Below, piece after piece: positions 1-11,532 of a stretch of DNA of 64,000 nt; positions within the stretch are counted from its first letter, which is position 1; each line of letters starts with the position of its first letter. Position numbers and translations under genes: made by a program. The stretch spans positions 17,208,001 through 17,272,000 of the forward strand of contig JAKSXM010000147.1 of the NCBI GenBank assembly GCA_022575985.1, given 5' to 3'. This DNA comes from Anagrus nilaparvatae. Lineage: Eukaryota; Arthropoda; Insecta; Hymenoptera; Mymaridae. Under the pieces are notes generated by a model that was given only the letters and a program-made list of their open reading frames with translations, ran no database searches and was not told the origin of the DNA.

Positions 1-1633
1 TCAGGATTCTCAATAAGTTATTATTTAACTGCTTTAGTCTCAAAACAAAAATTGCATTTATTTAATTCTATTTTTCAATTATTTATATTTTGAATTCGTT
101 ATTGCTGGTGCAGTAGTGATATCAGTGATAGAATTATTTCTATTAGAATAATTATTAAATCTTGAATCTACAGATATCCTGCTGGTCTGGTCAGGATAGT
201 GAAACTTGAAATTAGGCAATCAGTCTATGTTAAACTCGCATCAATTCATTATTCATTGTATTTGTACGCGTTTTGTCAAATGTTGTACTGTAGAATGATA
301 TAATCTTATGATTAAGTATACTCAAGAACTCTTCAAGTTCAATTAATGAAAATTAATTAAGATAATTTATTTATATTTAATTGGCTATCATTTTATAACT
401 TGTAATTTTTTTTTTTTATTTTTGCATTTCTGGTTTTATTTTTTTTTAAATTCAATTGATTAAAAACAAATTTATGTAAATTTAAAACACTACAAAATTT
501 AGAATTCAAAAAATGTTTAGCCTCAAATTTTGCTATTAATTTTGTAATTATTGTTTGTATCTCACTTCTTTAATCTGCAATTGTAAAATTTCTTAGAGCT
601 AGTGTAATTGTAAATTTGCTTACTTTTTCTGTAAGGAGAGAGATGTGAATAGTAGTTGTAGAAACATGGATTTTCAATTGATTTGCTAATTGTGATATAT
701 TTGTATGAGCAAATTTGGCAAGGTGGGTGGTGAAAATTACTGTATTTTTAACTTTATAAAAATAATTCTTGCTCCATTGCCCCTACTTTGTTAAATTGCT
801 CTAACATATTGCTTAAACCACAGTTTAAAAAATTTTTGATCACATGTTCCTTTTCAATTTGCGAGGAAAAGGGAATATTTGGAGTTCTACTTGCAGAACT
901 AATCTCAACAAAATTTTTAAACTGGGTCTCAAACCACTATATAAAAATTTTGTTATAATTTTGCTTGAAGGCTAAGTTATCATGCTTAAGCTTTATTTAT
1001 TTGTGCGCGCGAGTATTAAATTCAAGAATTTTACTCAAACTACCATATTACTCTCACCTTTTTTGAGGAGAGGGAGAGTGTCTAAATTGACTTTCCGAAC
1101 TACTTTATGCAAAATTTTTATATTGGGTTAAAGTTCTACTTGCTGAACTTTATGAAACTTGTTAATATGCTATAATGATACTTCTCTGTAGTACATAGCT
1201 CAAATTAAAAAAAAGATAAGTGTCATTATTGACTGTGTAATTCGATCTGAGCCTTCAATGGTCTTACAAACCATTGATGTCTTCGGATTTCATGCCGGTC
1301 TAATGGAATTAGTGAAACTCAGAATCAGATTAGCATTTAAATTGAAAACCTTTTATCAAATGTAATTAAACTGTTTAAATTTTTAAATTATTTTTTAATT
1401 TATGTAGCCGTTTGGCATATTGCAAAAATATTCGAGTCACATTTGTATTTTTCATTTACCACAATTATTTTTTATATTCATTCTTTATTTACAATTTTAT
1501 TAGTAAAATTGTGGTGGGTGGAAATGTGTATATATGTATTATATGGTATGTATGTGTAAGAGAGCTCCCCTCCCCATTTTGTATATATTCTCCCTTTTTA
1601 TATTTAGTGTTCGTTGCGACTTCAAACCACAAA
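1..1633. other. AT-rich sequence, no gene recognised
   Basis: Very AT-rich DNA with frequent stops in every frame. The short open frames here (for example 1412-1699) have no recognisable domain and read as chance. A slightly GC-richer patch around 1240-1330 could be an old gene or element fragment, but nothing identifies it. Confidence 0.5.
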
Positions 1634-1667
1634 CGTCGCACAGTGGGGCAAAAACGCCAAAAATCGC
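1634..1667 (+). repeat. Probable Transib terminus (RSS-like) with target duplication
   Basis: The heptamer CACAGTG (1639-1645) is followed by 12 bases and then an A-rich nonamer-like CAAAAATCG (1658-1666), the layout of a V(D)J 12-RSS. It is preceded immediately by CGTCG (1634-1638), which fits the CGNCG target duplication known for Transib elements. Transib ends are known to start CACRRTGG, and this one reads CACAGTGG. It lies about 1 kb beyond the 3' end of the Transib transposase gene. No matching right terminus was found. A hAT end starting CAGTGG is the main alternative. Confidence 0.5.
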
Positions 1668-1960
1668 TCTTGGACTCAATTTTTGAGCTATTCACTTAAA
1701 ACCGGTTTTAAACTACTTCTAGAAGTATCTAAATTCATGTGTCACTGCGGCTTTTTTGATTTTTTTTTTTTTTAATTAGATCTCAGCCAAAAGCGCAAAT
1801 TTTACAAAATTTTAAAATTAACGAAAATTCAAAAATTTGATATTTTGAATTTAAAGTCTTTTACACTTAATTTTTTTAGATTTTGCTCAACCTATATATA
1901 AGAAATAATTATATTATATATATTTTAAATATATATTCTGTATATATGTATATATATATA

Positions 1961-2091
1961 TATATTTCTGATCTAATTTTTATAGAAAGAGAAAAACATT
2001 AAAATTTTATTTAAAACTGAAATTATATTTATAAATATATATATTATATATGTATATAAAAAATATATAACACACACACACATACACACAG

Positions 2092-2124
<33 letters not shown>

Positions 2125-2248
2125 AACATAAAGGACTTTTAATTTAAAGAATAATTTTTTTTAAATTAATGCTAATATAAAGAAGAGTCTTCCGGAGAGA
2201 TTTCTTTAATATTTTAAATTTTGGCAGTTTTATTATATATATATATAT
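1961..2248 (+). repeat. Inverted repeat, left copy (pairs with 6998-7276)
   Basis: This block holds AT and AC microsatellite runs and a unique stretch containing GAGTCTTCCGGAGAGA. The reverse complement of nearly the whole block occurs at 6998-7276. A partial second copy in the same orientation follows at 2250-2376. The pair brackets the Transib coding region. It may be the ends of a foldback element or two copies of a short element. Confidence 0.75.
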
Positions 2249-2309
2249 CACATCTGATCTAATTTTTATAGAAAGAGAAAAACATTAAAATTTTATGTAA
2301 AACTGAAAT

Positions 2310-2320
2310 TATATTTATAA

Positions 2321-2351
<31 letters not shown>

Positions 2352-2619
2352 TTAAAAAAATATATGTAACACACAGGATACTGAGTTAAATTTTACTTTG
2401 TGCTAAAATTTCAAGTGAATATTATTTTAAATATAAGTTTAAAAATAGATGGTAGTTATTAAGTATGTTTTATTAGGTATAAAAGAAAAAGAGTATTAAT
2501 ATGGAGGTTTTTATTGTCCTTATTATTTAAAAATTTGAATTTTTAAATTCTGCATAAAATTTTAAAAAGAGGATCCAATAATTTATAGAACTATATATAT
2601 ATATATATATATATATATG
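2310..2619. repeat. AT dinucleotide microsatellites
   Basis: Two pure AT runs, near 2318-2345 and 2592-2617, separated by AT-rich sequence without coding potential. Confidence 0.8.
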
Positions 2620-2686
2620 ATCTGTCTAGTAAAAATTGAAAGTTATAATCTTTGGTTAGAATACAAAGTTTGTAAATATATAGAAT

Positions 2687-4901
2687 CTAAATCAATAACT
2701 TTTCGGCATCTATACACAAGGGCTTGTGTTTTTTTTCAGTAGTTTTTCTTAACGAAGCTAATAAAGGGTCTGAATTAACAAGAAGGTATTTAAAAGTATC
2801 TTCGTTTGTAAATATTCGTTGAGTCATTCGACTAAAATTAGCTCTAGCTAGGCGAAAGATTTTATTGTTTGCCTCTTGAGCCTCTTCTGAGTAACACCCA
2901 ATTGGTAAATCAAATGATTTAATGATATTTGCTCCATGAATAAGCACTTTATGTACAGATGGTGGCATCGTGTACCAACCATATTTATCAATGCATATTT
3001 TAGCAGTTTCAAGTGCATATTTTTCAAATTTGCTAACATCTCTAGGTTTTATGCAACAACATAAAACTTGTAATATAGTATGCATCCTCTTTATTAGATT
3101 TACGTCAATTCCAGTACATTCTGATGCGATTTCCGCATGAGAGAAAAATTCTCGGGCTACATTACCTGCAGATGAATAAATCATTTTATTTAATATACTA
3201 AACAAATAATATCATTATAAAAAATTTTACCTGTATTAGTTGTTCCGAAACCTTGCTTAACAACATCAACAGACAATTGCAATTTTTCTTTTAATAACTT
3301 TTGTACTTCATTTTTTTTCTTTGCAATTTTAAATTTTTTCTCGGCTTTGCTATCTTCTTTCCGTATATCTAGTTTATAAGAAAGATGAAGTACGTATTCC
3401 AAAAATTTTATCCAAGCATGTAATGTTGATAAACCAAATTTATAATAACTATCTTGATTTTCAAGTAGCTTAACGTATTCTAAATCATTGATCTTACTAG
3501 GTTTTACCCTGCAGATATTGCAAGATTTAGTGGAATATTGATTCGTCAACCAGTTACAAATTTTTCCATCTATCATTGTACATTTTAGGTCAAAACTAAC
3601 GGTGAATTCAATTTCACCAATATTAAAAATCCAGGATTGAACTTTTTGTAACAATTCCGTATAATATTCATACTGTTTTTTTACAAAATTATTTTCCTCT
3701 TTCGTGAATTTAAATTTTATTGGTCTACACAACAGTATAGATGAAGGCCTTTTATTCTTCCAAATAACGTTTCCATCGGACTTTAACTGTAATGGAACAA
3801 AGCAAATTCCAAAAACACTTTTATCTGACATATCTGTTACTGGTATTTGGTTTGCATTGGCAGCACCTTCTTGTTCCTCGTCAAAAATGGCAAAATCTTC
3901 TTGGGAAAAGTTTTCTATTTCTGCAACAGCCAAAACTTCATTTTCAAGATCATCGTGTAGGATCGAATCTGCTTGAGTTGAAAAATTTGAAGACTGTTTA
4001 GAATGAGACCACTTTTGCCGGGTTGTTTGCTGTCCACTAGCTCCGTCCATACCCCACTTTCCATCTAAATGCAACTTTGTGCCAGATAACCGAACTCGTT
4101 CAACTTCATTTTTAAGCAGAATAATTTTTTTTACAGTATTTTCTAATAAAAAAAATAATTCTGTTTCTGCTCCATCTTCACTAACATTTCTTTAGGATAA
4201 GATTCACGCTTTGTAATTACGACATTTTTATAAGAAGGATATGGGTCAGTACTAGTAATCTCTTCATTGTGTTTTTTAAACATTTGATATTTATCTCGCG
4301 TAAATTTTAAATCCATATACATGGCTAAGATTTTACTCATATGCATATATGATTTCATATCTTTAGGATCTAATTCATTATCAATAGAGCATGTTTTTCG
4401 TCTTTTTAAAGCTCGACCTAACTCCTGGGAACAATGATCTTCTGCAAGTTCAGTTATACGTCTTCTTTTTGTTGTATTAGAGCCTTTTTCAAAAGGTATC
4501 ACTGGGCGACCTCTTAACTGTTTCGCGGAAAAATCCTCCATTTCAACGTTCTCAACTAATTGAGACTCACTGATATTTGTTTCATCAACTTCCATTGACT
4601 CAAGTCTCTCATTATGATTATTTTGAGGATCTTCAAAACATGTGACAAATTCTTCATCTAAATAACCTTTGTACTTTAATTGAAAAGTTTTCTTATTTCT
4701 AGAGCTAGCCTGCCATTTTGTAAAATAATATGGGTAAAAGGAATTTAATAATTTTTCTTTAATTTTATTAATCTGATTATTATTATAAATATCTCTAAGT
4801 TTTAAAGTTGATATTATATAATCAATTTTTGCTAGTTTTTCTTTAGACTCACATTCCCAAATTAATTCACATAAAATGTTCTTTGTTATTTTAAAATCCA
4901 T
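2687..4901 (-). pseudogene. Transib (RAG1-like) transposase, near intact, one frameshift
   Basis: DDE transposase of the Transib superfamily, the source of the RAG1 recombinase; it would cut and paste the element. Reading on the minus strand: exon 1 starts at 4901 with an N-terminal region carrying an RGRP AT-hook-like motif. A one-base frame change near 4190 leads into the core. The first catalytic Asp is in WGMDGASGQ (about 4046). The second is in MIDGK (about 3569). They are followed by the zinc pair CNIC (about 3520). A 65-base GT..AG intron (3230-3166) joins GTTNTG to NVARE. The last exon has HKVLIH, matching the H-x4-H zinc ligands of RAG1, and SEEAQEANNK with the catalytic Glu. Total length near 720 residues is normal for Transib. 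Apart from the frameshift all key residues are present. The family assignment rests on recalled motifs. Confidence 0.88.
3166..3230 (-). other. Intron in Transib transposase
   Basis: On the minus strand the donor is ACAG|GTAAAA and the acceptor CTGCAG|GTAAT. Splicing joins a Gly codon in phase 1. The intron has the same position as in the second Transib copy (38443/39395), so it is an old family intron rather than a decay scar. Confidence 0.85.
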
Positions 4902-5189
4902 TTCACATTAATCCTGTAATAAAAAAAAAAACATATTTAAATTCATCATTTTCATTTTGAGTAATTTATTTGTAAATTTTTGTCATTTTGATACATATTC
5001 TATGGACAAAAAATGCTTAAAACCTACATACTTTTAATCTAAAATAACATTAAAGATTTTAAAATTTTATTTAAAAAAGATTGCTAAATATGCGATGACT
5101 TAAGGATACTTTACTAAAAAATTAATTAAACATGTTTTTTTAACCCTTCTGTCTCGACACTGTTGGTAATTTCAGTTTCAGTTTGAAAC

Positions 5190-5550
5190 AAGTCTGTTTC
5201 AGAACTTAAAATATGTATTATTTACTTGATTATTATGGTAAAACACTAATTTTATTTTTAACTCATTTTCTTTTTCCCTGAGTATTCATTTCTTAAAGAA
5301 AAAAATCATTTTCATTGGCCGAATTTCAATTTTTATGTAAAAACTGTATTATGTAAATTTTGCCACTTAAAGTTTTCAAAGGCTTTTGACATAAAAATTG
5401 TAATTTGGTTTATAAAAATGATTTTTTTTCATGAAGAAATGAATTGCCAGGGAAAAATTAATCGATTTAAAAAAAAAAATATTATTTTACGATGAAAATC
5501 AAGCGAGTAATGCATGTTTAAAGTTCAGAAACAGGCTTTTTCAATATAGA
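5190..5550. repeat. Diverged foldback with centre near 5365
   Basis: Bases 5190-5345 are roughly the reverse complement of 5390-5550, with many substitutions. The motif TTTTTCCCTGGCAATTC and the run beside it resemble the arm of the 48839-50918 palindrome, which suggests an old relative of that foldback family. Confidence 0.6.
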
Positions 5551-5576
5551 ACTTAAATCTTTTTTAAGACAAATTT

Positions 5577-6370
5577 GAGTAAAATCTTAAATTGACGATA
5601 ACTTGGCTAAATTTTATCGTAAAAATAATTTTTTTTTTCTTCTGGAGAGGTTTTTCCCTGAAAATTAGATTTTTTCATCTAATTTTTAAAATTTTATTTT
5701 CCGAAAAAGTTATTTTGATAATTTGGAGTAGCTTAGATATGGAAAACTCGGTTTTTTATATAAAAATGTAAAAATATTTTTGGCATACATCGCCGATTTC
5801 GCGTTAACTTTTTTTTTTGCATTTTATAGGGTCCAAACTACCAGAAAATCATACTCGTAGTCGAGCCTCATCGATTTTTTTTTTTATTTTTGGTGCTCAT
5901 AAAACGCATTATCTTGTAGAAATGCACAAATAGATTTAAGTGAGTTTTAAAATTTTTACATTTTTAAAAATTTAGGCTTTATTCGCATAAAACCATTTGA
6001 ATTGGTTAAATTTACTTATAAACGAAGTTTTCTAATAAAAAAAGCGCTGATGAAATAGGGGAACTGAATTTTCTTGACAATTTTTATTTTTCCCGAAATC
6101 GAAAGGGGTATATATGGAAAGATGTCAAATTTTTTTTTTTTTTAATTTTTTTTTGGTACTGAAAAAATCTAAAAAAGTGAAAAAATTAAATCTATATGGT
6201 TCCCCGGGTTTGACACCTCAAAAAACAAGATATAAATGGATTTAGTGAATTTTAAAATGTTTAGATTTTTAGAAATTTTGGTTTTATACGCATAAAACCA
6301 TTTGAATTTGTTAAAATTCCTTATAAACCAAATTTTCTAATAAAAAAAAGTGCTGATGAAATATTGGAAC
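5577..6370. repeat. AT-rich block with a duplicated 130-bp segment
   Basis: A segment containing GCATAAAACCATTTGAATT occurs at 5930-6060 and again, diverged, at 6238-6366 in the same orientation. No coding sequence is evident. The block lies upstream of the Transib gene. Confidence 0.65.
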
Positions 6371-6997
6371 TGGATTTGATTGATGAGGAGATTGATTCTA
6401 GTAAATATAGTCATGAAATTATAGTCATGAAATTATAAATCAAAGATCATTAAAAACATTTTCAAAGCTTTGGTGGATTGAAATCACCGAAAATTAACTA
6501 AACATTAATTATTGTAGCTTTTCTATCAATACACAAAAAAACTTAAAAATATACACAAATCTATAAATAAAAAATTCTGTAGAGTTCTTAAATAATCTAA
6601 ATTTTTCACCGTTTGAGGGCGCTAACAAACTTGCGGGAATTTTCAGCAAAATATTCAAATTTACAGTATATATACAATATACTCTATATTCAATTATTAC
6701 TATATATCTCATCTAATGATTTATATTGCAATTTTAAATTCAGCTAAAGCATTAATATAAAATTTTTTTATTTCTCATGTTCTTTAAAATTTAATTTTTA
6801 ATAGATTAACTAAATAAAAAGTATAAAATAATCGTTTTCATTTAAATGAACATCATCAAATATGATGAAAAACGAAATTAAATTATGAAAAAATTTTTAT
6901 TAAATAAATGAGTTAATTATATTTAAGGTAAAAAAAATCTTCCTGATTTGAACCTAAAAACGTATGAAAATTTTTATTTTATTGATTTGTATATGGA
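6371..6997. other. AT-rich sequence, nothing recognised
   Basis: No domain-bearing frame, terminal repeat or RNA gene was seen. It could hold the missing right end of the Transib element, but no CACTGTG was found. Confidence 0.5.
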
Positions 6998-7269
6998 TAT
7001 ATATATATATAATAAAACTGCCAAAATTTAAAATATTAAAGACATCTCTCCGGAAGACTCTTCTTTATATTAGCATTAATTTAAAAAAAATTATTCTTCA
7101 AATTAAAAGTCCTTTATGTAGATATATATATATATATATATCTGTGTGTATGTGTGTGTGTCTGTGTGTTATATATTTTTTATATTCATATATAATATAT
7201 ATATTTATAAATATAATTTCAATTTTACATAAAATTTTAATGTTTTCCTCTTTCTATAAAAATTAGACC

Positions 7270-7276
<7 letters not shown>
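6998..7276 (-). repeat. Inverted repeat, right copy (pairs with 1961-2248)
   Basis: Reverse complement of 1961-2248, including the CTCTCCGGAAGACTC stretch, the GT-rich run and the block ending in CTCTTTCTATAAAAATTAGA. It is joined directly to the long AT microsatellite. Confidence 0.75.

Positions 7277-7352
<76 letters not shown>
7265..7352. repeat. Long AT microsatellite
   Basis: Nearly pure AT repeat of about 85 bases between the inverted repeat and the Penelope-like fragment. Confidence 0.9.
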
Positions 7353-7356
<4 letters not shown>

Positions 7357-7367
7357 AATAATTATTA

Positions 7368-7697
7368 AAATGTGGCTCGTGCAATAAATTCTATTTTGGT
7401 CAAACAGGTCGAACATTTAAAAAACGTTATGTAGAACATCTTCCTCCTTCACATATAGAAACATCAAAATTCGCATCACATATATGGGAAGAAAAATATG
7501 AATATTATGGCTTTAATACAGACCTTCAAATTATGCACAATTGTAATAAAAATAATATAATGAATGTTTTGGAGGAATATGAGATATAGAAAGTTTTTAA
7601 ATCTGATCAAGACTTACTATTAAATGATAAATTCATTTATAAAAATAATAGTTTATTTAATACCGCCATTAATATTATAAACGAAAATAGTTTCTAA
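7368..7697 (+). pseudogene. Penelope-like element GIY-YIG endonuclease, C-terminal fragment
   Basis: The frame beginning AAATGTGGC reads as the end of a Penelope-like element. It has FYFGQTGRTFKKRYVEH (GIY-YIG core with the invariant Arg), then SKFASHI, then NVLEEYEI and a tail with LLLND. This nicking endonuclease normally follows the reverse transcriptase and starts target-primed insertion. Only about 110 codons remain; the reverse transcriptase is absent because the 5' side is replaced by AT repeats. One in-frame TAG (7587-7589) interrupts it. It ends at TAA (7695-7697). Not active. Confidence 0.8.
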
Positions 7698-7815
7698 ATA
7701 ATTAAAGTGTTAAAGTTTTTCTTATAAAATAAAATAAATATAAATAATAGTGCAATAAAAATAATAATCAAAACCAGTTTTAAAGAGTTCATAGTAGTGA
7801 AAAAGTGTGTGTATT

Positions 7816-8249
7816 GTAACAGCTGGCAAAGCAAAAAGCCAGCTTTACCATAAGTCATCGTCAAAGAGTTATCTTGCGTCGATTAAACAGAAACTCATAG
7901 ATATTAATTCGCTGATACAATACTTGAAAACAAAAGTAAGCTGGGACTTATGTAAGGCATCAGGCAACGTAATAACGAGGTCAACCACAAAAAAGAGAAA
8001 CTGGGTCCTGTTTGGAGATCCTTGATGCCCCACTAACAACCAGCTCATCATGAATCATATAAATATAGCCGAAAAAGTCAGAACCTGGGTCAGACCATCG
8101 ACAATCGTCTATCCGTTTAGTCGTACTGTTAATTCGATTACGGACCGTGCTCTAGATCAGTCGCAAATTGTTTAGTCTTATAAACTATACGCTATTTAAC
8201 GGCTTGTAATAGCAGTTTGTAATCGGTAGCAAAAGCCTTAACCGTTACA
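7816..8249 (+). repeat. LTR-A 5' long terminal repeat
   Basis: Begins TGTAACAGC and ends CCGTTACA, inverted 6-base ends typical of LTRs. A TATAAA box lies near 8178. The same sequence recurs at 31844-32497, where it is 220 bases longer; the 5' copy lacks a block after CTATTTAACGGCTTG. The base after the end starts TGGGGGCCC, a plausible tRNA primer-binding site. It is preceded by GTAT. Confidence 0.85.
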
Positions 8250-8726
8250 TGGGGGCCCATCATCCGGACGAGCTGTATTAAGGAGACAAGGTTTAAGATT
8301 TTCTTTTTATTACTTTATTACTCTGCTATTTTCACTTTTTTTTACTAAAGTTATAAAAACGCAAGTTTTTACAAAATAACTTTAACTATATTTCAAAGTC
8401 GACGGGGAAACGTCAAGTTTTCATAAACCGGGCAAATACCTAGGTATTTGCAGACTAAGAAATATACAATTTTGTACTTTAGTTGACGGGGAAAAAACGT
8501 CAAGTTTCTGTCAACCGGGCAAATACAAAGGTTTTTGCAAACTACAGACCTTTCTTTTAAAAAAAAAACACTTTCTATTTTTCTATTTTTGTAAAAGTTT
8601 TACTGGCGAGGAAGTATCAAGCCTTCATAAATCGGGTCAATACAACGGTATTGGCAAGTAATTCTTTTGTAGAATCAAAGTATACTTAATACTTTCAATC
8701 TTAAACTAAAAACTCTTACTTTCAAA
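8250..8726 (+). other. LTR-A leader with three structured repeats
   Basis: Untranslated leader between the primer-binding site and gag. Three imperfect repeats begin near 8401, 8484 and 8605. Each has a small GACG..CGTC-like hairpin, then CCGGG and a dyad. The first dyad is the perfect palindrome CAAATACCTAGGTATTTG (8433-8450). Such repeated stem-loops would suit RNA packaging or internal initiation, but this is inference. Confidence 0.6.
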
Positions 8727-10442
8727 ATGAGCGCACTTAACAGATTAGCAGACTTATACGACGCAAAAAGACCTATGACAGAAAAAGCTTATGACATATT
8801 AGTAGGTAATGCACCAGCCTCTTTTGGTGACATGAAAAAAATCGGGTTCAAAGAACTAGAAAAAAAATATCAAAATTATTATTTAGAGCACACGAGCAAG
8901 TTAGCTAACGTACCAGATCAAACATTAATCGAATCGTTGAAAGGCACCTCTTCAGCCGACAAAGTAGAAAAACTAGTAAAAGACACAACTTTTGTTAGTA
9001 TTTTAAAAGAGTTAATTGCTAACCAAATTGACCCGTCAACCATAATTAATATATTATTAGACCTAGAAAAAACAGAAAACCCTTTAAATATTTATCTTGA
9101 CTCGCGTTTTAAAAATATATTTAAAAAATTCTGTAATTTATCAAAAGACAATATAGAGCCATCCACTTCAGATTACATTAAATTCTTAGCAAATCAAATT
9201 CTTAACGAGTCAACTGAAGGAAAATTAACTCAATCAGCAGAAAAACTTTATGCTGAGTTAGATATAACCGACGAAGAGGTAGAATTAGTAGAAAAAGCAC
9301 TCAGAAATTACGAAACATGTGCAATAATTATAGAGATGAATAACAGGGCTGAAACCAGAACTATTAATAGCAGAGCTATCCGTAAAAATAGCAATGCTAA
9401 ATATAGAGCAGCCTCAATAAGTCGTGACACCAACTTTACCCCGCAAATCGAAAATAATTGCATGGAATTTAGATGCAACTGAATTCTATAACGAAAGGAA
9501 CGGAGTAAATCAAGAGAATAATACCCTTTATCAAGCACATACTACTCAAAGAAGTAAATCCATGTACAATACGCAACAAAACACTAACTTCGCACATAGC
9601 ATGAACAACAGGCCAGACAGAAGCATACCGTTAATGTTCTACCATGTACTATACGGTAGACGAACCTTGCAGATATTGTAATATCGTTCACGGTCAAAGC
9701 AATTGCAGAAATGCAAGACTACCAACAGAAAATCACACTTACAACACAGCCAGATTAATATATGGACAAAATTCAAGCTTGGCAAAAATCAGGCCCTTTT
9801 CGATTAAGGATACATTGGAAATGATTCCTAAATTCAGCGGAAAGGCAGAAGAAAAACCCCAAAACGTCAAATTAGCTAAACGGCGAGTTATCACACCTCA
9901 GACAAAAAGAAAAAGAAACAATTATAATTTTTGCCAATAAAATTAAAGAAGTAGGCCGAAAGATCAAAAAAACAAGGTTAATAGAAGGCAGACACACTGA
10001 CGAGGATGAAATAGAAAGGGATCTGACTAGATTCTTTCTTAAAGGTATGAGATTTGAAATACGTAATAGAATAATTCCTTAAGCCTCATTCGAAGATAAT
10101 ATAAAGGAGGCTATAAGAGTAGAAAGAGATACGTGTATGTACGAAGAAGAGAAAGTTGCGGACAAAGAAGTGAAGGTCATTAACACAGGTAACAAAGCGA
10201 GATGCCAAATATGCAATTATGACCAACATCTCGCCTCCGAATGTGAAAAAATATCGGTAAAGCAAAATAACGACAAAAATAATCCAGTACAGTGCCAAAT
10301 TTGCAACAAACTGTATCATTCAGCCGCAGACTGCAGATCACAACTAAAGTGCAGCCATTGCGGAAAATCAGGCCACAAAGAAGATGAATGTTATATCCTA
10401 CTAGAAACAAATACTGATAACGTTGTATTGTTATGTATTTAA
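8727..10442 (+). pseudogene. LTR-A gag, frameshifted
   Basis: Capsid/nucleocapsid-type polyprotein. The first 251 codons are open (start ATG 8727, MSALNRLADL). The frame then changes near 9440-9480, 9650-9680 and after 9940. A later segment reads TKRKRN, then GRHTDEDEIERDLTRFF, a gag-like helical region, with a stop at 10081. The 3' part (10137-10442) has three CCHC zinc knuckles: CQICNYDQHLASEC, CQICNKLYHSAADC and CSHCGKSGHKEDEC. These bind genomic RNA in the family. The coding is cut by an insertion after about 10430. The superfamily is not certain because pol is missing. Confidence 0.75.
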
Positions 10443-11330
10443 CCCACTTGGTTAAATGCTGTTTCTTGATGTTGTGTGCTTTCACCCCTTTAATTGATGT
10501 TAATGGCGAATCAGGATACTCCTGGATCCCGTGGGATGTTTTTCGGAAAGGTTTAAGGATATAGTTCAATTAAGTAACACTGACATTCACTATATGCTTT
10601 TATTTAATCAAAGTTCAAGATTCGACTTTATTACACACTAACAGATAGATTTTTATGATTGATTAGAATGAACAGACTTGCCCGCACGCCCGTGTGTCTG
10701 TAGGTGTGATACCCCGATCTCAACTGACTCATCTGCCCTCAGGCAGCGATTTATATAGTCTTTCTCGGGGGAGGAGTTAAACCAGGATAGTTCAATACAT
10801 TGTTTTTGATTGGTGTTGTTAGGGATGTTTTGGTACGTTGCTAAGGGTGTTTCCATTATGGCGGAGAAAATAAGAAATTCTTATTGGTGTTGCTAAGGGG
10901 CGTATGATTCTAGTGAGGAGTTGACTATGGGAATTTATATTATGGAAATCTGATAATTATGCGTAGGGTGTGTAGTAGGGAAAACGTAATAATATCATTG
11001 TTTATGTGTCTAGACTTTCTTTAATAGGAAACTCGTGTTATTTCTATGTAATATAGACAGGTTAATATCTTTATTTATGTGTCTAGACTTTTTATGTGTT
11101 ACGTGATAATGTCTTTTATAATAAGGTTGGGGTAAAATCATTATTTATGCATCTAGACTTTTTATGTGTTACGTGATAATATCTTTTATAATAAGGTTGA
11201 GGTAAAATCATTATTTATGCGTCTAGACTTTCTACGAGTTATGTGATAATATCTTTTATAATAAGGTTGAGGTAAAATCATTATTTATGCGTCTATACAT
11301 TGTAATAGTAATAAACGAGTGGGTTAATAA
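10437..11330. mobile_element. Insertion inside LTR-A gag (solo element)
   Basis: Interrupts the gag between the third knuckle (ending about 10395) and a further knuckle at 11437. The left edge TTTAACCCACTTG matches in inverse the right-side CGAGTGGGTTAATAAA near 11315-11330, so the two edges could be short terminal inverted repeats. It contains an antisense-looking AATAAA (TTTATT) near 10628 and 70-bp tandem repeats. It could equally be a solo LTR on the minus strand; exact borders are unsure. Confidence 0.45.
11071..11300. repeat. 70-bp tandem repeat, about three copies
   Basis: Units starting at 11081, 11151 and 11221 each contain CTAGACTT and ATAATAAGGTTG and differ at few bases. A partial unit begins at 11291. 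Confidence 0.9.
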
Positions 11331-11436
11331 AAATATGAGTCTAGACATAGTTATCATCAAAGGTAAAGTTTGTGACGATATTGTAGTATGCATTTCGCAA
11401 AAAATAAGGGGTATATTAGGTCCTTAATTAATAGTA

Positions 11437-11532
11437 TGTTTTTATTGTCATAAAAAAGGTCACATAATCGCTAATTGTAGAAAAAGGATAAACGCAGGAA
11501 AGAAAATTGAAGAACATCAGGAAAACAGTTAA
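11437..11532 (+). pseudogene. LTR-A gag remnant with a fourth zinc knuckle
   Basis: The frame reads CFYCHKKGHIIANC, a canonical CCHC knuckle, followed by a basic stretch and TAA at 11530. It lies in the same orientation as the gag upstream and probably continues it past the insertion. Confidence 0.65.

Noticed and set aside
1412..1699. 95-codon frame
   Set aside because: Low-complexity, Phe/Tyr/Ile-rich translation of AT-rich DNA with no domain and overlapping the proposed Transib end.
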